Origin: Halanaerobium sp.
GTDB lineage: Bacteria > Bacillota > Halanaerobiia > Halanaerobiales > Halanaerobiaceae
Direction of reading: 5' to 3'
Length of the DNA: 13,365 bases
Assembly: GCA_003070825.1 (NCBI GenBank)
Contig: QBLP01000028.1
Coordinates: 1-13,365 of the forward strand
The notes under the pieces were generated by a model. It did not search any database, was not told the origin of the DNA, and saw only the letters and a list, made by a program, of their open reading frames with translations. The translations under genes and the position numbers were made by a program. This document shows, in pieces, positions 1 through 5,863 of this stretch (the stretch's first letter is position 1; each line of letters opens with the position of its first letter).

Positions 1-19
1 AGATGTGTATAAGAGACAG
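1..19 (+). other. Nextera mosaic-end adapter left in the assembly
   Basis: The first 19 bases read AGATGTGTATAAGAGACAG, which is exactly the Tn5/Nextera transposase mosaic-end sequence used in library preparation. It sits at the very start of the window and has no relation to the coding content that follows. I read it as untrimmed adapter at a contig end, so genomic sequence should be taken to begin at about base 20. Confidence 0.95.
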
Positions 20-50
20 GTTTATTAAGTCAAATATAATAATGACTCAA

Positions 51-512
51 CTATTCTCCATCTCCCTCAGCCTCATCCAGTAAATAATGCAGCAGATTGG
101 ACCTTTCAATAAAGCCCCTGAGATAACCCTTGTCATTAATTACAAAAAGCAGTGACTCCTTATTATTTAGCATAATATCCGCGATCTTTTTCATATCACT
201 GTTTTCTTTGACAGCATCACGATTGCGGGCCATATATTTTTCCACTCTTTCGTCTTTAACATATTTTAGATTCTCCACCGCTTCGTTAACTTCATAAAAA
301 AGGCGGCTGCTGTCTAAAAAGCCGAAGCTCTCAGGAATTATGTTCTTTAAAATATTGTTGCTGTAGATGGTCCCCACAAAAAGATTCTGATGATCCACCA
401 CCGGCAGTACAGACTGTTCTGATCTGTACATTAAAATTATCGCCTTGCGGATACTGTCATCAGGAGTCACTGAATTCATAGTCCGCACCATATAATCTTT
501 TACATTACTCAT
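51..512 (-). CDS. Two-CBS-domain protein
   Basis: A 153-residue soluble protein made of two CBS units and little else: roughly residues 1-58 (starting SNVKDYMV, a typical CBS entry) and 88-148 (VEKYMARN... to FIERSNLLHYLL). An acidic linker lies between them. Paired CBS modules normally bind adenine nucleotides and regulate a partner enzyme or transporter. No catalytic domain is visible here, so a stand-alone regulatory role is inferred. The ATG at 512 is chosen because a GGAGGTG ribosome binding site lies just upstream. A longer in-frame reading to 578 would ignore that site. The ribosome binding site is embedded in the last codons of the PfkB-like gene, whose stop lies only 4 bases away, so the two are translationally coupled and probably functional partners. 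The bound ligand cannot be told from the sequence. Confidence 0.85.
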   Translation of the reverse strand: MSNVKDYMVRTMNSVTPDDSIRKAIILMYRSEQSVLPVVDHQNLFVGTIYSNNILKNIIPESFGFLDSSRLFYEVNEAVENLKYVKDERVEKYMARNRDAVKENSDMKKIADIMLNNKESLLFVINDKGYLRGFIERSNLLHYLLDEAEGDGE

Positions 513-516
513 TTTT

Positions 517-1470
517 TTACACCTCCAGCTTATTGATTTCGAGTCTATCCAGACAGCTGTTATAGTTTTTGCGATCATCTAAATAAATTTCTTTATTTTC
601 TGCGATCCACAAAGCAGCTGCTCCTCCACGCCGATTCGCCTCTAAAAAGTCAAATTTATCCGTTTTGAAGGCATAATCTAAATAAGCAGAATTATAGGCG
701 TCACTTGCCCCCAGCCAGTTAATTATACAGTAACCTTTTGGTGAAAGCTGATAAACTGAGCCATCCTTATCAAAAAGAAGGCGGTCACAGTGGAAAGGTA
801 TCATAACTCTTTTGGCACCCATTTCCTGCATTTTTTTACCTACTCTTAGATAATCTTCTTTATCATTCATTTCCATGTCCAGAATAGTTTTGTGGTGCTT
901 AAAATATGGAGTAACAATATCTGGTTCTGATTTTAGAGCCAGTTTTAGAGCTTCCCCGCTGGCCTGCAAAAATACATGTTTACCTTTCTTTTTAGCAATT
1001 TTTATCAACCGCTGATAAATATCAAAATCTACACCCTCGGGTACTGAGCCGGACATTAAAATACAGCCGCTTTCAGAAATTGACCGCTTAAAGCGAATAA
1101 TTAGTTCTTCTACTTCTTCCTTTTTCACTTTAAATGTATAGTCGTTGTACTGAGTATAGGTAGCCGGTTCCCGACCAATTATTTTAACATTATTTCTAAT
1201 TTCACTCTCAGTATAAATATAATTACTGATAATGTCGTGTTTTTGAACCATTTTTTCAAAAAACAATCCCTGCTTACCGCCAACAAAGCCAATATTCTGC
1301 ACATCACCATAACCCAAATTTTTAAAGTTAATAGCGCTGATCAGGCCCTTACCACCTGGATAAACTTTTAAATCTTCATGACTATAAATGAACTGATTTT
1401 TCATAACCTCATTTTTGTCAACAAAATATTCGCGGTCAATCGCCGGATTTAATGTAACTGTTGTAATCAT
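517..1470 (-). CDS. Divergent 1-phosphofructokinase-like PfkB family protein
   Basis: A 317-residue PfkB/ribokinase-fold protein of the FruK/LacC branch. The N-terminus (TVTLNPAIDREYF), the SGSVPEG segment (140-146), SGEALKLAL (171-179) and the C-terminal GASD (254-257, normally GAGD) identify it. The presumed catalytic base Asp257 is retained. Several usually conserved positions are altered: GGKGxN is GGKGLI (Asn lost at 44), the PNxxE motif that helps place Mg2+ and phosphate is P188-Y-F-K-H192, and the Asp before SGEAL is Gln. It may therefore act on an unusual sugar phosphate, or be a non-catalytic sensor. The ATG at 1470 follows GGGTGGTGA at good spacing. The in-frame GTG at 1482 lies within that ribosome binding site. 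It lies 82 bp after murA, beyond a terminator, and is coupled to the CBS gene downstream. Family assignment is firm; substrate and activity are not. Confidence 0.85.
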   Translation of the reverse strand: MITTVTLNPAIDREYFVDKNEVMKNQFIYSHEDLKVYPGGKGLISAINFKNLGYGDVQNIGFVGGKQGLFFEKMVQKHDIISNYIYTESEIRNNVKIIGREPATYTQYNDYTFKVKKEEVEELIIRFKRSISESGCILMSGSVPEGVDFDIYQRLIKIAKKKGKHVFLQASGEALKLALKSEPDIVTPYFKHHKTILDMEMNDKEDYLRVGKKMQEMGAKRVMIPFHCDRLLFDKDGSVYQLSPKGYCIINWLGASDAYNSAYLDYAFKTDKFDFLEANRRGGAAALWIAENKEIYLDDRKNYNSCLDRLEINKLEV

Positions 1471-1510
1471 TTTTTTCACCACCCTATTTTTTTGAAAAGC
1501 ATAATTAATT

Positions 1511-1543
1511 TTTAAAACAGAAAGCCGCTGAAATATCAGCGGC
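1511..1543 (-). terminator. Rho-independent terminator after murA
   Basis: A perfect 8-bp stem, GCCGCTGA/TCAGCGGC (1524-1531 with 1536-1543), closes a 4-nt loop. Reading in the minus direction it is followed by TTTCTGTTTT. It lies 9 bp past the murA stop, as expected for an intrinsic terminator. No T-run follows on the plus strand, so it is directional. Confidence 0.8.
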
Positions 1544-1552
1544 AGGTTATAT

Positions 1553-2803
1553 TTACTCAGATACTTTATTTATTGAAGCCCCAACTCCCCGGAGCCTCTC
1601 TTCTATATTTTCATATCCTCGTTCTACATGGTAGATATCTTTGACTTCTGTTTTACCTTCAGCAGCCAGTCCGGCCAGAATAAGCGCAGCTCCTGCCCGC
1701 AGATCTGTAGCCCTTACTTCGGCACCTGTCAGTCGGCCTGGTTTGATGAGAGCACTGTGTCCATCAATCTTAATTTCCGCTCCCATTCTCTTAAGCTCAT
1801 CTACATGCATAAAACGATTTTCCCAGACTGTCTCAATAATTAAGCTTGTCTCGTCAGCCTGAGTCAGTAAAGCCATCATCTGAGACTGCATATCTGTAGG
1901 AAAACCAGGATAAGGCAGTGTCTTAACATCAACAGCCTTTAATTTATTGCCAGCTTTGACTCTGACTCCTGCTATATCTTCTTCTACAGAAATACCCATC
2001 TCATGCATCTTAGCAATTAGTGGTTTTACATGCTCTGTCAGCACATTGCGGACAAAAACATCCCCACCGGTAATAGCAGATGCTATCATATATGTACCGG
2101 CCTCAATCCTATCCGGGATGATGCGGTGTTCAACCCCGTGCATCTCATCCACACCCTCAATCTTAATAATATCTGTACCAACACCTTTAATATTAGCTCC
2201 CATAACTGTTAAAAAGTTGGCTAGATCTACAATTTCGGGTTCTCGAGCAGCATTTTCGATCACTGTTTTTCCTTCAGCCCGGCTGGCAGCAATCATAATG
2301 TTGATTGTTGCTCCTACACTTGGATAATCCAGATAAATTTCAGCACCTTTAAGCTGATCACCCTTAACATCTACCACCCCATGGTCCAAATTAACCTCTG
2401 CTCCCAGAGCCCTAAAGCCCTTAAGATGGAGGTCGATCGGACGATTGCCTATGTTGCAGCCTCCAGGCAGAGTAGTTCTTGCATGACCGGACCTGGCGAG
2501 CATTACACCAAGAATATAATAAGAAGCACGCAATTTTCGGGCCAGATCATGATCAGCCTCTGTCTTGGAAACTGTGCTTGAATCAATTTCAATTCGGTTT
2601 TGATCTCTTTTAACTTTTGCACCCATATCTTCAATAATACTGCATAAATTTGTTACATCTCTAAGTTTCGGAATATCTTCTAAAACAACCTGAGAATCAG
2701 CAAGTAATGATGCAGCTATAATCGGTAAAGCCGCATTTTTTGCTCCCCCAACTTTAATCTCTCCGTTAAGTGGATTTAAACCTTCAATAATATACTTGTC
2801 CAC
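1553..2803 (-). CDS. murA: UDP-N-acetylglucosamine 1-carboxyvinyltransferase MurA
   Basis: MurA transfers enolpyruvate from PEP to the 3'-OH of UDP-GlcNAc in the cytoplasm. This is the first committed step of peptidoglycan synthesis and the fosfomycin target. The 416-residue length is standard. Lys22-Asn23 in GGAKNAALP and Cys116 in LPGGCNIGNRPIDLH correspond to the conserved K22 and the Cys115 nucleophile of E. coli MurA, so the enzyme should be fosfomycin-sensitive by this criterion. PDRIEAGTY and the inside-out alpha/beta barrel repeats are also present. Translation starts at a GTG codon preceded by AAAGGGG. The gene lies downstream of the yueI-like gene (77-bp gap) and ends at its own terminator. 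A candidate promoter overlaps the end of the upstream gene. Placement downstream of an atp operon is common in Clostridia-like genomes; here the tetR cassette and the yueI-like gene intervene. Confidence 0.97.
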   Translation of the reverse strand: MDKYIIEGLNPLNGEIKVGGAKNAALPIIAASLLADSQVVLEDIPKLRDVTNLCSIIEDMGAKVKRDQNRIEIDSSTVSKTEADHDLARKLRASYYILGVMLARSGHARTTLPGGCNIGNRPIDLHLKGFRALGAEVNLDHGVVDVKGDQLKGAEIYLDYPSVGATINIMIAASRAEGKTVIENAAREPEIVDLANFLTVMGANIKGVGTDIIKIEGVDEMHGVEHRIIPDRIEAGTYMIASAITGGDVFVRNVLTEHVKPLIAKMHEMGISVEEDIAGVRVKAGNKLKAVDVKTLPYPGFPTDMQSQMMALLTQADETSLIIETVWENRFMHVDELKRMGAEIKIDGHSALIKPGRLTGAEVRATDLRAGAALILAGLAAEGKTEVKDIYHVERGYENIEERLRGVGASINKVSE

Positions 2804-2867
2804 CTCTAAAAGCCCCTTTCTAAATAAATCACGCCTTTAAAGGCCGCGTTAAAAATCATCATTTATA

Positions 2868-2896
2868 ATTATAATGACGGTTATTTTTTCTGGCAG
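2868..2896 (-). promoter_or_regulatory. Candidate sigma-A promoter for murA
   Basis: On the minus strand, CTGCCA (2891-2896, 4/6 to the -35 consensus) and a perfect TATAAT (2868-2873) are separated by 17 bp. They lie about 65-90 bp upstream of the murA start and overlap the last codons of the yueI-like gene. The fit is good, but AT-rich DNA yields such matches by chance. Confidence 0.4.
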
Positions 2897-3441
2897 CCTG
2901 TACAGCCTGTACCTGTTAATTTATCAAATATGCCGGCCTTTTTATAATTAACTTCTTCCTCCGGCGCTTTTTCCATTAATTCCTTCCAACAATCACTGCA
3001 GAGCAAAGAACCTGCATTCTTTATAATGTTATCAGATAAACCCTTTTTTTGCAACTTTTCTTCCCGGTCAGGAATCTTGCCAAACTGCTGTTTTACTGCA
3101 TCTTTTCCAGCAACTGCCAGCGCTACATTTCCCCGGAATTCTGGAGAGTTTTTTCTGTTAAAACTGACTCCTGCCTCACGGGCCCATTCTATATAATCTG
3201 AGATAAGACTTTTATCAATATCGCCTCTAATAATCAGCTTATTTGCTTCCTTACTCTGCAGGGCCTCTTTGATTTCAGGATATAATGCCTTTTCCTTAAT
3301 CTGACTCTCTGAGAGATAAGCAATTACTCGCTCCTCAAACTCACCTAAAAATCTATTTTTTTCTCCCTTTTTTAGCTCTGTTGGACCAAAAGCTCCTTCG
3401 CGGGCAGTCTTCTCTAATTTGCTTTCACCATTGTTATTCAT
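2881..3441 (-). CDS. YueI-like DUF1694 family protein with C-terminal CxxC pairs
   Basis: A 186-residue soluble protein. Residues ~17-125 resemble the YueI/DUF1694 family: a GPTELKKGEKNRFLGEFEERV entry, then alternating helices and strands with NKLIIRGDID and FRGNVALAVAG. The family's biochemical role is unknown to me. An extra C-terminal segment carries two cysteine pairs, CSDC (148-151) and CTGC (180-183), which look like a four-cysteine metal (probably zinc) site. Known YueI proteins are shorter, about 130 residues, so this tail is an addition. The ATG at 3441 follows AGGAGG with 7-nt spacing. It is transcribed away from the tetR-family gene, and the two share a 238-bp divergent intergenic region. 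murA lies downstream on the same strand. Confidence 0.75.
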   Translation of the reverse strand: MNNNGESKLEKTAREGAFGPTELKKGEKNRFLGEFEERVIAYLSESQIKEKALYPEIKEALQSKEANKLIIRGDIDKSLISDYIEWAREAGVSFNRKNSPEFRGNVALAVAGKDAVKQQFGKIPDREEKLQKKGLSDNIIKNAGSLLCSDCWKELMEKAPEEEVNYKKAGIFDKLTGTGCTGCQKK

Positions 3442-3513
3442 AGAAATACCTCCTCTTAATATTTTATCACTTTACTCCACCGATGTACAGATATGTGCGT
3501 TTGTGTTTGTATT

Positions 3514-3557
3514 TGTTTGTTTGTGTGCGCCCACCGTGAACATGTCGGTTTTTGTCG
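3514..3557 (+). repeat. Inverted repeat copy A flanking the tetR unit
   Basis: This 44-nt block matches the reverse complement of 5378-5421 at 35 of 44 positions without gaps. The core is CACCGTGAAC (3532-3541), seven variable bases, then TTTTTGTCG (3549-3557). The variable bases TGTCGG (3543-3548) can pair with CCGACA (3575-3580). The outer part is a GT-rich run that continues leftwards to about 3494. It lies just upstream of the tetR promoter. Confidence 0.75.
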
Positions 3558-3567
3558 CAATTTCTAC

Positions 3568-3596
3568 TTGACACCCGACAAGAATAGTGATAAATT
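3568..3596 (+). promoter_or_regulatory. Promoter of the tetR-family unit
   Basis: A perfect -35 hexamer TTGACA (3568-3573) is followed after 17 bp by TAAATT (3591-3596, 4/6 to the -10 consensus). The predicted start of transcription, near 3603, falls inside the first operator palindrome, the arrangement expected for a repressible, autoregulated promoter. Confidence 0.6.
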
Positions 3597-3600
3597 TAAC

Positions 3601-3632
3601 TAAACAGTGTTTAATATTATTAACAATGTTTA
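3601..3632 (+). promoter_or_regulatory. Tandem palindromic operators, probably for the TetR-family protein
   Basis: Two related palindromes are present. TAAACA-G-TGTTTA (3601-3613) is perfect, 6-1-6. TTAACA-A-TGTTTA (3620-3632) differs from perfect symmetry at one pair. Their centres (3607 and 3626) are 19 bp apart, close to two helical turns. They sit between the -10 element and the ribosome binding site of the adjacent regulator gene. Assignment to that regulator is inference from position. Confidence 0.65.
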
Positions 3633-3679
3633 TTTTACTATTTTTGCAGTTAAATAAAGTGCTGAGAAAGGAGTAAATT

Positions 3680-4291
3680 ATGAATAAAAATTTAAGAAAT
3701 GCCAAGAATAAATTGATCAAAGACAGTATCATCAAAGCAGCAAGGGAAATTATCGAAAAAGATGGCCTGGCTGCACTTTCAATTCGGAAGCTGGCAAAAA
3801 AAGTGGGCTATTCTCCGGCTGCTATTTATCAGTACTTCGACAACAAATCTGAGATTGTCAAAGCTGTAATTGAAGAAGGTTATAAAGATATTATTAAGTC
3901 TATTGTGGCGGAACACTCAAATTTCAATTCTGTCGAAGAAGAAATCCGCTTTAAATTAAAAAATTATATCAACAGCGCTCTCGAAAATAAATATTACTAT
4001 CAAGCTGTAATGATTAGTGAGGAGAAAAACATTCTGCAATTTACAGCAATTTTAAATTCCGATCTCCGTCAAGAGCAGTCAGCACTTCAAATTCTGATAG
4101 ATTTAATTAAAAAGGGTCAAAAGCAGGATGAATTTTCAGACAAAAAAGCTGAAAATCTAGCAAAAACTATCTGGACAGCCACCTATGGCCTTATCACCAG
4201 AATGATTATCGAGAGAGTTGAGGAGCAGAAGAAACAGAATGAATTAATAGAAAGTCATTTTCAGTTGATTTTTAGTGGAATCAGAAAATAA
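3680..4291 (+). CDS. TetR/AcrR-family transcriptional regulator
   Basis: A 203-residue dimeric one-component regulator. The N-terminal DNA-binding domain covers residues ~12-58. Its helix-turn-helix around 33-53 (LSIRKLAKKVGYSPAAIYQYF) has the family's classic form, followed by NKSEIVKAV. The helical C-terminal ligand-binding and dimer domain contains WTATYGLITRMIIER, typical of one C-terminal TetR subclass. The ligand cannot be inferred. The ATG follows AAAGGAG at 6-nt spacing. The next gene starts 13 bp past the stop, so they form an operon and the membrane protein is its probable regulated target. Two palindromes just upstream suggest autorepression. The divergent yueI-like gene may also be affected. 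Confidence 0.92.
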   Translation: MNKNLRNAKNKLIKDSIIKAAREIIEKDGLAALSIRKLAKKVGYSPAAIYQYFDNKSEIVKAVIEEGYKDIIKSIVAEHSNFNSVEEEIRFKLKNYINSALENKYYYQAVMISEEKNILQFTAILNSDLRQEQSALQILIDLIKKGQKQDEFSDKKAENLAKTIWTATYGLITRMIIERVEEQKKQNELIESHFQLIFSGIRK

Positions 4292-4304
4292 CAAGGGAGG
4301 AAAT

Positions 4305-5174
4305 ATGAATATTTTTAAATTTGAATTCTGGCCGAGTCTGATAACTGCGGCTTTACTTTTGATAATTTTGGGAACTGCTGCAGTTTTGATTGGAAAGTGG
4401 GAGTTTAACAAACAAATTGATTCAGAACTTGAAAGCTTAAGCGTAAACAATGAAGCAGCAGATATTAATAATCAGAAAATCGAAGAAGAAGATCTGGAAT
4501 CTCTGCCGGATCCGGTTAATAAATGGCTTAAAAACTCTGGTGTGATTGGGAAGAATAAAATTTCGTCGGCTAATTTAAAGCAGAGCGGAAAGATGAAATT
4601 AGAGCCCGGTCAAGAGGAATGGTTTAAACCAAAAGCAGAACAGTTAATTACCCTCAATGAACCCGGCTTTCTCTGGCAGGTTGATCTGAATATGATGCCA
4701 GTTATTAAGACTAAAGGCCGGGATCTCTTTCAAAAAGGAGATGCTTCGATGCTGATTAAAGTTGCCTACCTGCTGCCTGTTGTTGATCAGCAAGCAAATG
4801 CTAAAATTAATGAATCAGCCCTGCATCGATTTTTACTGGAACTTCCCTGGTACCCGACTGCCGCCTTAAATAATTATCTCAGCTGGGAGAGGATTGATGC
4901 CACTACTGCCAGGGTTACAATGGATTATCAGGGAGTTCAGGCCTCTGCCGACTTTTATTTTGATCAGGAGGGAAATCTTTTAAGTACTGAGGCAATGAGA
5001 TATAAAGAGAGTGATGAAAGTGCTGAAAGGTTGAGATGTACCGGTGAGTTAAAAAATTATAAAGAGTTTGATGGAATTAAAATTCCGACGGAAATTGATG
5101 TCAGCTGGTATCTGGATGGAGGAAAATTTACCTGGTTTAAGGTTGAAGTTGAGGAGATATCATTTAAATACTGA
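4305..5174 (+). CDS. Membrane-anchored protein of the DUF6920/DUF6544 type
   Basis: A 289-residue protein with one N-terminal transmembrane segment (residues ~9-31, rich in L, I and A, ending IGKWEF). An acidic linker follows, then a beta-rich domain that is probably extracytoplasmic. Recognisable family features, from memory, are GFLWQVDLNMMP (121-132), GRDLFQKGDASM (138-149), LLPVVD (156-161), ELPWYPTAALN (179-189), SWERID (193-198) and IPTEIDVSWYL (260-270). The biochemical function is unknown. The fold hints at a lipid- or hydrophobic-ligand-binding beta structure, but that is speculation. The ATG at 4305 follows GGGAGG. An in-frame start at 4275 would lie inside the preceding gene and lacks such a site. 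It is co-transcribed with the TetR-family gene and followed by a bidirectional terminator. Confidence 0.7.
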   Translation: MNIFKFEFWPSLITAALLLIILGTAAVLIGKWEFNKQIDSELESLSVNNEAADINNQKIEEEDLESLPDPVNKWLKNSGVIGKNKISSANLKQSGKMKLEPGQEEWFKPKAEQLITLNEPGFLWQVDLNMMPVIKTKGRDLFQKGDASMLIKVAYLLPVVDQQANAKINESALHRFLLELPWYPTAALNNYLSWERIDATTARVTMDYQGVQASADFYFDQEGNLLSTEAMRYKESDESAERLRCTGELKNYKEFDGIKIPTEIDVSWYLDGGKFTWFKVEVEEISFKY

Positions 5175-5188
5175 TAAATGAACTTATT

Positions 5189-5347
5189 ATGAATAAATTA
5201 TAGAAGAAGATATGGGGACTATTTATTGGACTGGCAATACTGAGTACAAGTGGACCAACTCCGGGTTCATTTGAAGGTATTGTCTACACAAAAATATCAA
5301 TAGTTGAAAAAAGGGCCCTAATTAGGACCCTTTTAATTTTATATTAA
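5189..5347 (+). pseudogene. Possible remnant of a small exported protein, interrupted by TAG
   Basis: From ATG 5189 the frame reads MNKL, then TAG (5201-5203), then stays open for 47 codons to TAA at 5345-5347. The conceptual product has a signal-peptide-like start: KK, then the hydrophobic WGLFIGLAILST, then SGPTPGSFEG. There is no clear ribosome binding site, and the frame runs through the terminator hairpin, so this may be chance or the remains of a decayed gene. I do not recognise a family. Confidence 0.2.
5307..5340. terminator. Bidirectional terminator between the tetR unit and the atp operon
   Basis: The stem AAAAGGG/CCCTTTT (5309-5315 with 5328-5334) encloses the palindrome CCTAATTAGG (5317-5326), with one C-A mismatch. 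TTTTAATTTT follows on the plus strand and a run of six T on the minus strand. It can therefore end both the plus-strand tetR operon and the converging minus-strand ATP synthase operon. Confidence 0.85.
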
Positions 5348-5356
5348 ATTTTCTGG

Positions 5357-5401
5357 CCGAAACCACCCGACTTTTTTCGACAAAAATCGGGTGGTTCACG
5401 G
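5357..5401 (-). repeat. Long stem-loop between atpC and the terminator
   Basis: A perfect 10-bp arm pair AACCACCCGA/TCGGGTGGTT (5361-5370 with 5387-5396) is extended inward by a T5/A5 pairing and outward by CCG/CGG. No T-run follows on either strand, so it is not a standard terminator. Its right arm and loop are part of inverted repeat copy B. Confidence 0.7.
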
Positions 5402-5421
5402 TGCGTGCACATAAACGAACA
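5378..5421 (-). repeat. Inverted repeat copy B flanking the tetR unit
   Basis: This is the reverse-complement partner of 3514-3557, with the same core CACCGTGAAC, seven variable bases and TTTTTGTCG on the minus strand. The variable bases CACCCGA pair with TCGGGTG nearby, so both copies can form a hairpin at the same place with different arm sequences. It lies 7 bp beyond the atpC stop codon. Confidence 0.75.
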
Positions 5422-5428
5422 TTTTCGC

Positions 5429-5860
5429 TTATAAACGATCATAACCGTGATCATGATGTCCAGCCGCTTTAAGGCGGGCCAGCGCCCGATCATAGGCCGC
5501 TTCTGCCTTAGCAAAATCTATATTATCATGATCTTTTTCCAGCTTTTCTTCTGCTCGATCACGAGCAGATTTAGCACGATCAACATCAATTTCCTCAGGC
5601 AGCTCAGCTGTTCTGACAACCAGATTAATCTTATCCGGCTGAACTTCCATAAAACCTTCGCTAATAGCTATTTGAGTTTCCTCACCATCTTTAACAACCC
5701 TGACAACTCCAATCTGCATTGCAGTCACTAAAGGTGCATGGTTAGGTAAAATACCAATCAGACCATCAATGGCAGGTCCTTCGATCAGGTCTACCTTTTC
5801 ACTGTAAACCATTTTTTGTGGTGTTACTACTTCTAGCTGAATTTTCGGTGCAGCAGCCAT
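5429..5860 (-). CDS. atpC: F1Fo ATP synthase subunit epsilon
   Basis: Epsilon is part of the central stalk. It couples gamma rotation to the c-ring and can inhibit ATP hydrolysis through its C-terminal helices. The 143-residue protein has the N-terminal beta-sandwich (IQLEVVTPQKMVYSEKVDLIEGPAIDGLIGILPNHAPL, with the family hallmark GxxGILPNHAPL) and two C-terminal helices rich in A, E, R and K (~95-132). An unusual HHDHGYDRL tail ends it. It starts 3 bp after the atpD stop with a GAAGGTGAG ribosome binding site inside the end of atpD. It is the last gene of the operon; a long stem-loop and a bidirectional terminator follow. Confidence 0.97.
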   Translation of the reverse strand: MAAAPKIQLEVVTPQKMVYSEKVDLIEGPAIDGLIGILPNHAPLVTAMQIGVVRVVKDGEETQIAISEGFMEVQPDKINLVVRTAELPEEIDVDRAKSARDRAEEKLEKDHDNIDFAKAEAAYDRALARLKAAGHHDHGYDRL

Positions 5861-5863
5861 TGG

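Noticed and set aside
1947..2327. Plus-strand 126-codon open frame within murA
   Set aside because: It is antisense to a certain murA gene, and its composition follows from murA codons in another frame.
2833..2844. Palindrome GCCTTTAAAGGC as a possible terminator of the yueI-like gene
   Set aside because: The GC part of the stem is only four pairs, it has mismatches beyond, only a broken T-run follows, and it overlaps the murA leader. It could equally be part of murA regulation.
3472..3735. Minus-strand 87-codon open frame across the yueI/tetR intergenic region
   Set aside because: It overlaps the tetR promoter, operators and start of that gene, has low-complexity TNTNTN composition from the GT-rich tract, and no ribosome binding site.
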